A stretch of DNA of 64,000 nucleotides, from contig JAJEKB010021031.1 in NCBI GenBank assembly GCA_022393335.1, positions 467,443-531,442 of the forward strand, read 5' to 3'. The stretch's first letter is position 1; each line of letters starts with the position of its first letter. Position numbers and translations under genes: made by a program. Of the stretch, positions 36,181 through 46,762 are shown piece by piece. The notes below the pieces were generated by a model, which was not told where the DNA came from, did not search any database, and saw only the letters and a list, made by a program, of their open reading frames with translations. The DNA is from Macrotrachela quadricornifera (taxonomy: Eukaryota; Rotifera; Eurotatoria; Philodinida; Philodinidae).

Positions 36181-36933
36181 AAGTTTGAAGTTGCAGGGTA
36201 TGAGGGACTCACTCTCCTCTGCCATTTTTTCTGCACCCTGCTCTAAGTTTTATTTTTTATTGTGTTAATACAGAGATGTCGAAGGTATCTATATATAGAT
36301 AATAGTGAGTTTTTTTTGTTTTTTCGACAATAGATATCTTTTTAAAATCTATGGTGAACATCTGATTCCAGATCTTCTTTTAAAATAATCACATCATTGT
36401 GTCCCTAAATTTTCAAGATTAAAGAACATTCAATATTATGAAAATATTACGCTTATATATACTTCATTGAAATAACAACCTTGTTTCTACTGAAAGATTC
36501 GGTTATTTGAAAATGAAGAGATTTAATTTATAAAACTCTCGATAAATAAGCCTGAAGCAGTACTATTTACTTTTTTTTGTTTGTTTTTGGTCGGGATGAT
36601 AAATATGTATTACTTCACTCAAATCTTATGAAAATATATCAACTGAATTTATTGTTAATTATTCAGTATTCCCCTCGGGCAACAACCAAAATAAAAAATA
36701 GAAAAAAAATTAGAAGAGAGAAATATTCATACATTTGTCTGCAAAATTATACTTAATTTCTTGACATATTAGATAATGATTTTCTTAACATTTAAACATT
36801 AAAAAGTGGTATTTCAGATAAAATTTTATTTATAAAAATACATTTGTTGCTAAATAATCATCTAAAAATTCTACACGTAAAAAACTCTCTTCTTTTCGAA
36901 ATACTCATTTCACAAAAAAGTTTTCTTTTATAG

Positions 36934-37702
36934 TTTCAATAGCTATCGAGAAGATTAAATAGCTATAGAAAGTTTAAATAGCTATACAAAAGATTAAATA
37001 GCTATAGAAAGTTTAAATAGCTACAGAAATATTAAATAGCTATGGAAAGTTTAAATAGCTACACAAAGATTAAATAACTATGGAAAGTTTAAATAGCTAC
37101 ACAAAGATTAAATAGCTATGGAAAGTTTAAATAGCTACACAAAGATTAAATAGCTATAGAACAATTTAAACAGCTATGGAAAGTTTAAATAGCTATACAA
37201 AAGATTAAATAGCTATAGAAAGTTTAAATAGCTATACAGAAGATTAAATAGCTACAGAAATATTAAATAGCTATGGAAAGTTTAAATAGCTGTGTACAAG
37301 ATTAAATAGCTGTGTACAAGATTAAATAGCTACACAAAGATTAAATAGCTATAGAAAGTTTAAATAGCTATAGAACACTTTAAATAGCTACAGAAACATT
37401 AAATAGCTATGTAGAAGATTAAATAGCTATAGAAAATTTAAATAGCTACAGAAACATTAAATAGCTATACAGAAGATTAAATAGCTACAGAAAGATTAAA
37501 TAGCTATGTAGAAGATTAAATAGCTACAGAAAGTTCAAATAGGTATGGAGAAGATTAAGTAGCTATAGAAAGTTTAAATAGCTACAGAAANNNNNNNNNN
37601 TAGCTATAGAAAGTTCAAATAGCTATGGAGAAGATTAAGTAGCTATATAAAGTTTAAATAGCTATGGAGAACATTAAATAGCTATACAGAAGATTAAATA
37701 GC
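36934..37702. repeat. ~19-bp minisatellite, right subterminal iterons
   Basis: About 40 units of the form AGATTAAATAGCTATAGAA or AGTTTAAATAGCTACACAA, containing TTTAAATAGC in many units, interrupted by a 10-N gap. It ends 70 bp inside the right end of the nested element, mirroring the left-end GCTATTTAAA motif. Confidence 0.9.
37591..37600. other. Assembly gap (10 N) in the minisatellite
   Basis: Ten undetermined bases; the true copy number is unknown. Confidence 0.95.
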
Positions 37703-38872
37703 ACTACTACTGTTATAATACATATACATATTTACGAAGAAAAAAAATTGTATCTCTTTTGAGAATGAACCACCTTTATCTGCTCTTTCTATATCGAATT
37801 ACCATTCACAGTCATGTGAATCTATGTTTAGACTCACTAGATCAATGTCAGGTTCTTTTTCGTCAATAGTGAACTTTACTATTGAACAATTTCTTAAATG
37901 AGCTGGTAACCTTTCGGTACTAACCGAAATTGAAAACCAGAGCGAACTTGGTCAGACGAAATCTCCACTTAAGTTTTCTAAACATCACAAACGGCGACGA
38001 AAACAGATTGTTTTGAAAAAGCAACATACTAGTTCATCTATAAGCCTTCTCACGATAGATAACATTGAGAAAACTATCTATCGAGCATTTGACGATGTAT
38101 ATAATCTTCTTTCAACAGTTGATATCAGTATTGCTCTAGCAAAAAGAAAAAAAAACACGATTTCTCAAGTGAGCTCGTTTGTGCGAGCTCAGTTCAGCAA
38201 AAAATTTAAAAATGTCTCCTATGATGATATTGAAACATATTCATCTGATGATGAATATGATAATAAATATAAAACTGATCCATTAGCAAACATCGAGGAA
38301 GAAAACATATCTGATGATGAAGAGAATATATCCTCTATATTTGCAAGTGGCAAATCAAGTTTTCACGGAATGAGAGTATATGATAATATTCCTTCTTCTC
38401 AATCAAATTCTTATTTCTGCGTTGACATTGACGGGAAAGAAAAATTCATTCACAAGGAGACTGTCTGTTGTCTTTTAACCGATGAAAAAGCGTCTCTTTC
38501 GGCTGATCGAGTTAAATGAGTTCAGCAAATGAATTAGTAAAAACTTGGCAGAGATATCTGCTAAATTCTATAGGTACGTAAATAGTTTCTGTTTTTTTTC
38601 AATTTTTTGTGTTGTTGTTTTCTTGTTTTCTTTCAATAAACTCGAAAATTAATATCCTCTGAAATCCCATTTGGCTCGATATCCATCATAACGGTGACGT
38701 ATCTAGGCAACTGACGATGATAGACTTTTTTTAATATGACTCAATCTATTGTCCCTTATTTTAAGCTTCTCTGTAAAACTTATAAAGTACTATTGAAATC
38801 CCTAAAATTCCATAAAAACCTTATAAGAATCCGCAAAATCCTGAAAATCCGCAATCTGCCGTTTCCCCTTTG

Positions 38873-40130
38873 GTTTATTCCTCATGAGATTTTCAAAATC
38901 TAAAAACAGGACCTTCAAGAAAAATGTTTGCTCTACATTGTTTGTGAAGAAAATTTTTTTCTATCTTCGAAAATGACGAAGATACAGAGCAAAAAAGATA
39001 AAAATGTGAAATTACTTCTTGATTCGCCCCGCATGGCTCTAATGTTGTAATTTATAACGTTTTTTCATTAGATAGAATACGCTAATGCTGACAGATTATT
39101 GTTATAATCAACAAATAAAAGAATTAACATTCAATGTAATTCAATTTATTGCAAAAAAAGAAAAATGGACCAACAATACTATTATATATAATGTCAATGA
39201 TTGTATAGTGACTGCACTGCAAATATTACATGGCTCAATAGTAAAGTTGAAAAATGAAATGAAACAGTTCATAGAAAAGCAAAAAGAAGTTCTCAAACAC
39301 AAATTATTTGAATAACAACAACGGCACTAACCATACGTACGTGTGTAAAAATATAAAATTGAGCGTTTGCGTTCACGGTCATTATCACTATTTATAACAC
39401 CAAAAGATGGTCGTTCTACAAGTTTGGATATTCCTTGTGCAGTTGTAAAGTCATCCTCAAAACATGGTGATGAAGCTAGTTTGAAAATTTCCTTAACTAA
39501 ATCTGAAGAAAATTTAATAAGACAAGTTTTATTGATTTATTTTTTCCACCACAATAGTTGATCTCGATAGTTTAGATACTATTTTCATCAGATTGTCTTC
39601 GACAAGATATATTTAAATATTAGCAAATTACTTATCCACATTCTCACCAATAATCGAAACTTTCCAACGAAAAATATTACGTCATTATTCAGAGTGAGAA
39701 AGAAGCTTGAATTCTCACACAAAAGGACAAGTAAAATGTTTGTGCCAATGAATTCTATTATGTTTATTACACAAAGATTCTTCTTTGTTGCTTTTTAAAG
39801 TATTCTATTCCATTCAGTGATAAAACATGGGTTACCTGTGGAGAGAAAAAAACGAACTATTTCGATTGATGAACCTGATAAAGAGAAAATATGTATATAT
39901 CAGAGAAAAGGTAAACTTTCTTTTGAATTGATATAGTATAAAAACTAACAAAAAAGAAATGCAATTTAAGAACTCGTCTTTTTATAAGTGCATTGATAAA
40001 TGAGAATAATTTTCACTATTCATCGATATATATGTTTAAATACAATTAAGAGCAATCAATGAATTCCAAATATTTGATATGTTGGATTGGTAAAACTTGT
40101 TCTAAGCTTCGAAAAGAGTTTGGTAGGGTC
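38873..40130 (+). other. Interval with two short, unplaced open frames
   Basis: Two plus-strand stretches may be degraded coding sequence. One is 39085-39315 (MLTDYCYNQQIKELTF, Lys/Glu-rich helical end KQKEVLKHKLFE). The other is about 39367-39561 (contains ITPKDGRSTSLDIPCAVV and SEENLIRQVLLIYFF). The second reads like part of a transposase-associated protein and could be the N-terminal part of the DDE remnant that follows. No family is assigned. Confidence 0.3.
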
Positions 40131-40139
40131 GTTGGTTAT

Positions 40140-40830
40140 CTGATGTTATATTCCACGTTTCATAAAGGAAAAGCTCATGCAACAACTATTATTATCGACA
40201 ATGCTCCTTGGCATCATGAATGAACAGATGATACAAAACCTCCATACTACATTCATGAAGAAAACAAATGATAGCTGATTGGCTTGATAATCATGATATA
40301 TCATATGCAATAGATATTTCCAAAGCAGAATCATTAGAGTTAGTATATGAAAATTTATCAGAAAAAAATATAAGGTGGACGAAGAAGCAAAAGAGTACGA
40401 AATTAATATTTTACGATACATATAACCTATTTATAACTATTCTGTTCTAATGTTTTTTTCAAAGTTTAAAAATGAAGTATCATACCTTGAATCCTGTAGA
40501 GTTCCCTGGGCCAATATAAAAACCTATACACGTGAAAGAATTACGAAGTTTATTTTATCTGAAATGAGTGATTTGGTATAAGAATGGGCTTCTGGTTTAG
40601 GTGCGACAGAAGCAACCAGTCACGTCAACTGAATCAAACAAAGTGAAGCAGAGATGTCCATCGCAGTTGAGAATCTGCCACTGTCGCGTCGCGATGGATA
40701 TCTCTGATGTGAAGCAACATTCAAAAAAAGGCGATATTTATGCTTAAGAGATTGAAGAAGAACTAAATGATCATAACGATGAGGACTATAGCACATCTAG
40801 TACAAATAATGGTGATGATTAAAATAATTT
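40140..40830 (+). pseudogene. DDE (Tc1/mariner-like) transposase C-terminal remnant
   Basis: GKAHATTIIIDNAPWHHE at about 40170 is a typical second-Asp motif. It is followed by a region like ADWLDNHDISYAIDISKAE and a degraded HTLNPVEF (from 40480), the usual site of the third acidic residue. The end is acidic and Asp/Asn-rich. At least four stops and several frame changes separate these pieces. Its last part merges with the left edge of the duplicated segment at 40790. Confidence 0.65.
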
Positions 40831-40980
40831 GAAATAGAATTTTTTATTAAAATTTTATTATCAAATATTATTTTTTAATGTCCAATTTAGTTTTATATAC
40901 ATTAAATTTGAATGAAAGAAAATAAATTCGTATAATCTAAAGGAACAAAGAATGATGAAATGTTAGTTATGAATATAATA

Positions 40981-42892
40981 TTAAAAATTGAATTTAGCTG
41001 TGAAATTTCCATGTTTATCAATTTTGACTATATCAGCAGGATCATAAACCAAAACATCGAATCGTATATTCCAATCTTCGACTAATCCAGCTTTTACCCA
41101 TGGATCATTTTGTATAAATTTGTCTAGATCGTCTTCTGTTGCATCATCGAAATAATAAGTTCTATCATCTTTTGGAAGACCCTTTTTTACCATCTTTTCA
41201 ATTGATGAAAGTAAATGAGCATTGATTTTACCCTCCATTTTTGATGAATTACTTTTCACATATTTATCATGGGATGATCGAAGTTCATTTAAATTATTTT
41301 TTACATCAGAATGATGACAAAATTCATATGTAACTGTTTGCATTAAATGTGGAAATATGTTTTTTTCATTTTTATCATTCTTGGATAAACTGTCTGAAAA
41401 TAAACAAATACATTTTAAATGACAATACATCATACAATCTCATTTACTTCCTTTAATGTATTATTCAAGACTGATATTCTTATTATGCTAATACACTAGG
41501 GGTACTTAAGTATGTTTCGCGCCTAATGCTCATGTTCTATTGTCTGAAATTACATGGAGCACGGGTTCTTATATTTGATTGTTTATCGGATCAGATAATT
41601 ATGTGAGAAAACACGCGCTCAGCCCGACTTCGTACAATGAAACATAACTATTAGCTATTTTGATGTATATCTATCGGGATAATGGAGAAATGAAAATTAA
41701 TTACATTAATATACTAATACAAGAAGAAGATAGTCATCCAAGAAAATAAGTTAATCAAACATGAAAAAGCAATAGCATCTTACATATTACGACAAGGTTA
41801 TATTCTCTAGTCGAATATCTTGTTTTGTATGATCTTGCTTAACATATCCATGGCCCAAATATGATCACTAAAACTGACCTATGAATGTCTGGAAATACTT
41901 ATAAAACAGTTGATCTGATGTAAAATTTCACGCTGAATCGGAATCTTAAGTTATACATTTTTTTTTGGATGAATTATTGTTTATTCTCTTTTTTTTTGTC
42001 TAAAATAGAATTTGTATATTAGAATCTCTCTATGAACACATTTATTAGACGATTATCATACTTTAATAAATACTCTGCGATATTCTGAAAGATTTCTTAC
42101 TGGTTTACAATTATTGTCATTTTATTATCTCTGACAATCAAGACGATTTCTATTTAAAGTATAAAGTGAATATAATTAAAGATAATCAATTTGTCTTATC
42201 TCATAGTGAATATTATGATACACAAGATTTAAAATAATTTTATTTAAACTATTAATAATATGAATGAGGGAGTTTTATTCATAGGCTTAAAATAATTAAT
42301 TTATGTTCAAAATAAATATAATAATAATAATAATGTCCCATAGACCAGATCGCCCGCAGGAGCCAGCTTCTATCGTCTTTTCTTTTTATAGATGGTGGCA
42401 TCTACACCCTCTTCCGTCCAACATACTGACTTAAGATATATTCAGCACGAATGACTCATGTGGAATGAATCATTTTAGGCAACTTAGTCGTTAGTAACTT
42501 GTTCAGGGTCATCCCATGGATGATGTTACTCAGGTTTGAACACAGTACCTTGTGGGTGCGCGTCAAGCAACGTGACCACTCAACCATGACGCTTAGAATA
42601 AATAGTTTATATAAATTTGAAGAGAAGGTTTATAAGAATGTTTAATCTCAATATCTTATTAAACTTATTTAGTCAAGAAGACAAGGCTAGTAAAACTTGC
42701 GTTTATAATATTTTTTTGTGAATATATATATTTAGATAAGTTATATTCTTGATGAATTTCTTATCTTTGAGAAGTCTTATGTAGAAATTTTTCATTAAGA
42801 TTTATCATTTAAACAAGAAAATGATATTGAAAATAATAAGTTTATTCATTTATATAAGTAAAATACTTACAAGATGAATGATGATGACCCAT
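40981..42892 (-). CDS. YCII-like small protein, copy A (two exons)
   Basis: Exon 1 is 42871-42892 (MGHHHSS, then one base) and exon 2 is 40981-41393, joined across a 1,477-bp intron with GTAAGT and TTTTCAG sites. The product is 144 residues. The C-terminal half (YYFDDATEDDLDKF.QNDPW, VKAGLVEDW) resembles the YciI/YCII fold, where an acidic-helix segment is followed by DPxVKAGL; YCII proteins are small dimeric alpha-beta barrels of mostly unknown function. Two diverged duplicates keeping their frames and splice sites suggest a working gene. The enzymatic role is not known, and the His-rich N-terminus could be a chance run. Confidence 0.65.
42319..42596 (-). mobile_element. tRNA-derived SINE
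   Basis: Read on the minus strand it begins with an A-box-like GGTTGAGTGG (42576-42585) and a B-box-like GTGTTCAAACC (42533-42543), 32 bases apart. It ends in an ATT-repeat tail. AATAAATA flanks it at 42311-42318 and 42597-42604 as target duplication. Pol III promoter boxes, a repeat tail and a short duplication together define a SINE. It is absent from copy B of the duplication. Confidence 0.75.
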
Positions 42893-43430
42893 TTTAATAA
42901 TTAATTTTGAATGTTTATATATGAAGATTTAATCGAATATTGATACAATTATGTTTCAAATATATTATAAAAATCTTTAATTTTCAGACTGTATTAACTA
43001 TAATAGTAATCGAACTGATATCTATGTATATATAGGAGACCATATAAAAGTTTTTAGCATGGGATAAATAACTCTATTAAGTAGACAAAAACTATGACGT
43101 GTATTATCTTATTATAACATTCAAACAAAGAATGGGATTCCCCTTCACGTCATTAATAATGAAAGGAAAATACTTTGTGTCATAAATATTTATTAATCCT
43201 CTTACTGATCAATGAATACATTTTTTACTGTAGGTGAGGGATAAATCATGAGTCATTCTTGCATATTTTTCCCCTAATGCATACAGGTTATATTTATATA
43301 TTCTCACATTTATTTTCGCACTCATTATTTATTTTTCATGTATAATCAAAAATTTATCATTTTTACTTAGGTGTACCCAAAAGTAGTGGCAAAGTTATCT
43401 TATTTTCTTATAGCAAGATTATGAAACAAT

Positions 43431-44023
43431 AATAATAAAATAGAAGATGTAATCAATTTTTGTTGAAAACTTAACTATCGATTGAGATGGACTAAATATC
43501 TATGCTTTGCATCTCAATTTTCAATCACTTTATATATTGTATCAGAAAATAAAATATATCAAAATATGCACTGAGAAAAGCTCTATAACATACATAAGAC
43601 CGCTTGTTTTATAGTTGTACGTTTCGTTTTCAAAATGAACAAAATTTTGAGCCAACAACTTTCGATTGTACGAAAACAATATTTATTTGGTAAAAAACGA
43701 ACTCATTTTTGATGATTTCATTCTTTTGTCATCTAATACCTTTTATTTTAAAAGAACAAATTACATCACAAAATAAATCGTATTTTATTTGTTTACTCCT
43801 TGATTTTGAAAAAGTTAAATTTTATGCAATCAGTTTTCTCCACCCAGAGAAATCCCTTTCTTGTTAGTTTTAGTTATAAAACAAGCAGTCTTATGCAAGT
43901 TGCAGAGTTTTTCCCGGTGCATATTGTGATATATTTTTCATTTTCTCGTAGAGAAGTGTCTTACAAACGTAAATTGTTTGCTTACTTGTATGTCCACAGA
44001 GCGTCAAAAACACATAAAGATTG
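43431..44023. other. Non-coding AT-rich interval
   Basis: No gene or repeat recognised. Confidence 0.4.
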
Positions 44024-44350
44024 ACCGAAGGATACTCGGGGTCGAGGAACTTAAATCTGACTTCAGCTTTTCGTGTACTCAAAAAGTGAGTATACTCTAG
44101 AATCGATCTGTATGTCGGGCTGTTTATACAATAATTCTTCCCAATTACATTCGATTGAACTGAAATTTTGCGCACCGAATTGTCTCATCAATATCTCGGT
44201 CGAGAGAAGAAGATGAGATGGATCCGTCAAGAAATGACTGAGCTATCGAAATAATTGTCATTATTGACCAGACCATCTCTGAGGGAAGGTGCAGGGATCT
44301 TTTCAAAAAAAAAATTTTTATCAGAATTATTTAAAATATTTGAATTCACT
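44024..44350 (+). repeat. Dispersed repeat, copy 1
   Basis: Shares with 63660-63960 (opposite strand) a segment of about 270 bp: ACTCAAAAAGTGAGTA, ATTGTCTCATCAATATCTCG, GATCCGTCAAGAAAT and GACCAGACCATC. Its start also matches the 12.1-kb repeat (GGGGTCGAGGAACT). Family unknown; no coding content. Confidence 0.75.
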
Positions 44351-44956
44351 CAATTTTTAACAATGATTCCGAATATGATATTAGTTTTGAATCAAATAAT
44401 CGTAGTGAGATATCCCAGAGCTCAAATGGTCAATTCATTCACGAGATAAGTTTTAATTTTTATGAATGAGAGACCTCCTCACTATATGTATTCAGATAAA
44501 GAACAATTTTCAATTTATTAAAAGCAAAGTGTATTTTGGAAGCAGTAGACGTTCTGTACATTTTGCTTCGCCTTGTCACACTTGCCATTAGAAATATTGA
44601 AGTCAAGGGCAACCTATATTTTAACCACGTTAGTTTGGCAATGAGAACTTTAATTTGATCCAAATATATCTCATTTTTTCCACGGACAATACAAACACTT
44701 CCATTGTTAGATATCTACAATAATTAATTATGCTAAAATTGTTTTGTCTTGATCTCAAATTTTATTATAATATTGAATATTGAACACATATCTTCTCAGA
44801 CAATAAGCTACATAAATTCACAATAAATATTACGATAAATATAAGCCAAGATTAAAAGAATATTGCACATAGAAAGCAAAGATATAATTGTTATTATGCA
44901 ATAACCGACTAAACTATTTTCTATTTGTTCTAAATGAAAAAAAAATAATAATATTT
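44351..44956. other. Non-coding AT-rich interval
   Basis: No supported feature; it includes the 3' flank of the receptor pseudogene. Confidence 0.4.
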
Positions 44957-46624
44957 TCATAAAAATAAAACTACTAACCGATTTTGTTTAATTTTTAATC
45001 GTGTTTGTAACGTTGTTCTATATCTCTTAACAGTTGTACGAAGTTCTGTTTTATATAATTTTGATGGTAAAACAAATACAACGAGACAAAGCATTAATGG
45101 AAGGAATGAAACAAAATATCCAATAAGAAAGATATAACCATGGTTTTCGAGTTGATTCAATACAATCTGAAACAAAAGATATAATTAAACGTGGTAAAGC
45201 AAGAATAGTTAAAAGTATTGGAGCGATTAATAAATGACGATGACGTTGAATTTGTTGTAATAATAAAGAACGATGACGAGATTCTGTATTTTCAATAGGT
45301 GTTTTTCGTCTAGTTGTCGTTACAATAATAATAATAGCTGAAATAATATTAGTGATAAATGGAATAAAATAATGAAATATATGAATAAATTTATCATAAA
45401 ATTGAACACATTAGATGGATAAGTAAGAATACACCAAATACGTTTTTCGTCATCATTATCATTACTATTTAAAAGACGTCGATAAATTGGATCATGAATA
45501 GTTGTTGAATATATTTAGCTACTTTAATACTTTTTTTTTTATTAAATTTTGGTCCTTTAATTGAATTAAGTGCTCTTTCTGTAGCAGCACATGCATTTAA
45601 CCATTTATCCATGTATAAACAAATTCATAATAAAAAATCAATTGAATGACATTGAATATTAACAAAATAAATGATTTGTAATATATGACATTTATGTTAT
45701 AAGAAGTATTAAAAATTTTAATAGAAAAATAGATGAAATAATTAAAGTTGTTATTGATGTTCCTAATAAATATAAACCACATTCAACTTTCTGTATTTCT
45801 TTATTCATAAATGTAATTAATGATAAACTAAATATAACAATAGATGATTGATATTTAATATTAATATTTGGTTGAATAGGATAACCTAATATTCCATCAA
45901 GTGATAAATCAAATATATTTGAAGTAAATTCACATCTTATTCCATAAGTACATTTTGGACAAACACACATTGATGTTTGTGGACAAGTTGAATTATCTTG
46001 TAAACATTGTGCACCATTTTCACAATTACTTAAACCAAAACAATCATGTTTAATTAATGGATTAAATTCAAAACAATTAGCTACACGATTTTTACCAAAT
46101 TCATAACAAAAACAAAAATGAGTTTGATCATAAAAACAAGATAATAATGGCGTATTATTTCTTTGACATGGTAAATCATAATATTTAATTCGACGAATAA
46201 GATGATAATTAATTATAGTTTCATTTAATATTTCATTTAAATGTTTACAATGATCTGATGAATGAATTCTTTTTGATATATTTACACTTTCATTAACTGT
46301 TTTTTCAACAGTAGTTGAATAATAATTATTATTAAAAAGTTCAATAAAAGCAATATGAAATGGACGTGACCAACGAATATTAATTGAATTTTGATTAACA
46401 GGTATATTTTTAAAAGTCGAACCATTTTCTGGTTGACCATTATCAATAACTCGAATAAAATGAATTAACATAACATTTGGTAAAATAATATATGTATCAA
46501 ATGATAATATTATTTCATTATTAATTTTTTTACATCGTTTTCCACTAAAACCTTTTGGACAAATACATAAAAATATATGCATCGAAAAAAAAGTAAACCA
46601 TAGTTCTCTATAATAAAATATCAT
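44957..46624 (-). pseudogene. EGF-domain seven-transmembrane receptor, degraded C-terminal half
   Basis: The upstream part (45692-46624) is one open frame: an EGF-like end (CPKGFSGKRC), a long extracellular region with paired cysteines, a second EGF-like module (NCENGAQC ... CVCPKCTYGIRC), then TM1 and TM2 around TFMNKEIQKVECGLYL. After 45692 the homology jumps between frames: WLNACAATERALNSIKGPKF near 45590 (the end-of-TM3 region, ERA in place of DRY), a TM4-6 stretch with stops, and a final TM7 plus tail (44957-45175, FLIGYFVSFLPLMLCLVVFV). Large families of such EGF-GPCRs are known in bdelloids. Several frame changes make this a pseudogene. The N-terminal exon with signal peptide is missing. 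Confidence 0.75.
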
Positions 46625-46642
46625 TCATCCTGACGAGTTTCA

Positions 46643-46762
46643 TATAGCTCGATGTTCCATAAATTGTTCTTTCAAATGGTGAAAAACGCAGCTCTCTATC
46701 TTGTTCCTGTCAAAAGTTATTCGCAATCAAAAACTGTCCGGTGACTTATGGACCACCCTGTA
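46643..46762. mobile_element. Short MITE related to the 34-kb foldback
   Basis: Inverted ends TATAGCTCGATGTTCCATAA and (complement) TACAGGGTGGTCCATAAG resemble the ends of the MITE at 34043. It begins 18 bp upstream of the receptor pseudogene's open frame. Confidence 0.55.

Larger units (their letters stand above)
33007..37771. mobile_element. Nested 4.77-kb non-autonomous TIR element
   Basis: The same nine bases, ACCTTTATC, flank it at 32998-33006 and 37772-37780. Reading across one copy keeps the host transposase-like frame open. Inner ends carry the inverted repeat TCTCAAAAGAGATAC (33013 and 37751-37765). Inside are a left iteron block, a 574-bp MITE, two minisatellites and no credible coding frame. 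An 8-9-bp duplication fits hAT, P or MULE groups. The outermost six or seven bases are not well matched between the ends. Confidence 0.85.
31250..38519 (+). pseudogene. Large transposase-like protein, split by a nested element
   Basis: The first part starts at the ATG at 31250 (MLRTFPPLVLSDD) and runs about 585 residues to the insertion at 33007. It contains ALPSLSTLND, SEDCTGVIKRIKY, a Leu/Tyr-rich LLSAYGLSN region, FSTDCDSRYL, CFQDPVHLCTKLRNR, TDVNPKDRQNF and FSIELNAHSLL. The acidic SEDCTG, STDCDS and QDPVH sites are plausible metal-binding residues. After the nested element the frame resumes at 37781 with LSISNYHSQSCESMFR and SSIVNFTIEQFLK, meets a TGA at 37900 (likely CGA to TGA), and continues to the acidic C-terminus; the stop at 38517 may be a similar change. 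I recall relatives in bdelloids and cnidarians but cannot name the family. Confidence 0.6.
28728..38872 (+). mobile_element. Composite TIR element with two genes and a nested element
   Basis: A short inverted repeat, CAAGGGGGAAACGGCGGATT at 28728 and its complement ending CCGTTTCCCCTTTG at 38872 (17 of 19 core bases match), flanks two plus-strand genes that share an N-terminal domain. Subterminal sequence at both ends is rich in AATCCC/AAATCC motifs. No convincing target duplication flanks it, so the outer limits are uncertain. Without the nested 4.77-kb insertion it would be about 5.4 kb. Confidence 0.6.
40790..43430. repeat. Segmental duplication, copy A
   Basis: Direct duplicate of 50800-53222, recognisable across coding, intron and 5' flank: GATGATTAAAATAATTTGAA at the left edge and GTA(C/T)CCAAAAGTAGTG near the right. 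Copy A has a SINE in its intron and about 85 bp near 41660-41740 that copy B lacks. Confidence 0.9.

Noticed and set aside
35845..36246. Plus-strand Cys/Pro/Leu-rich frame
   Set aside because: It is the translation of a CCCTG minisatellite; the regular spacing is the repeat, not a protein domain.
36934..37702. CRISPR-like array of regular short repeats
   Set aside because: Units are contiguous ~19-bp copies without unique spacers, and the context is eukaryotic; it is a minisatellite.
28720..38880. Target duplication for the composite element (GGTATTAT against GTTTATTC)
   Set aside because: Too many mismatches; no reliable duplication can be claimed.
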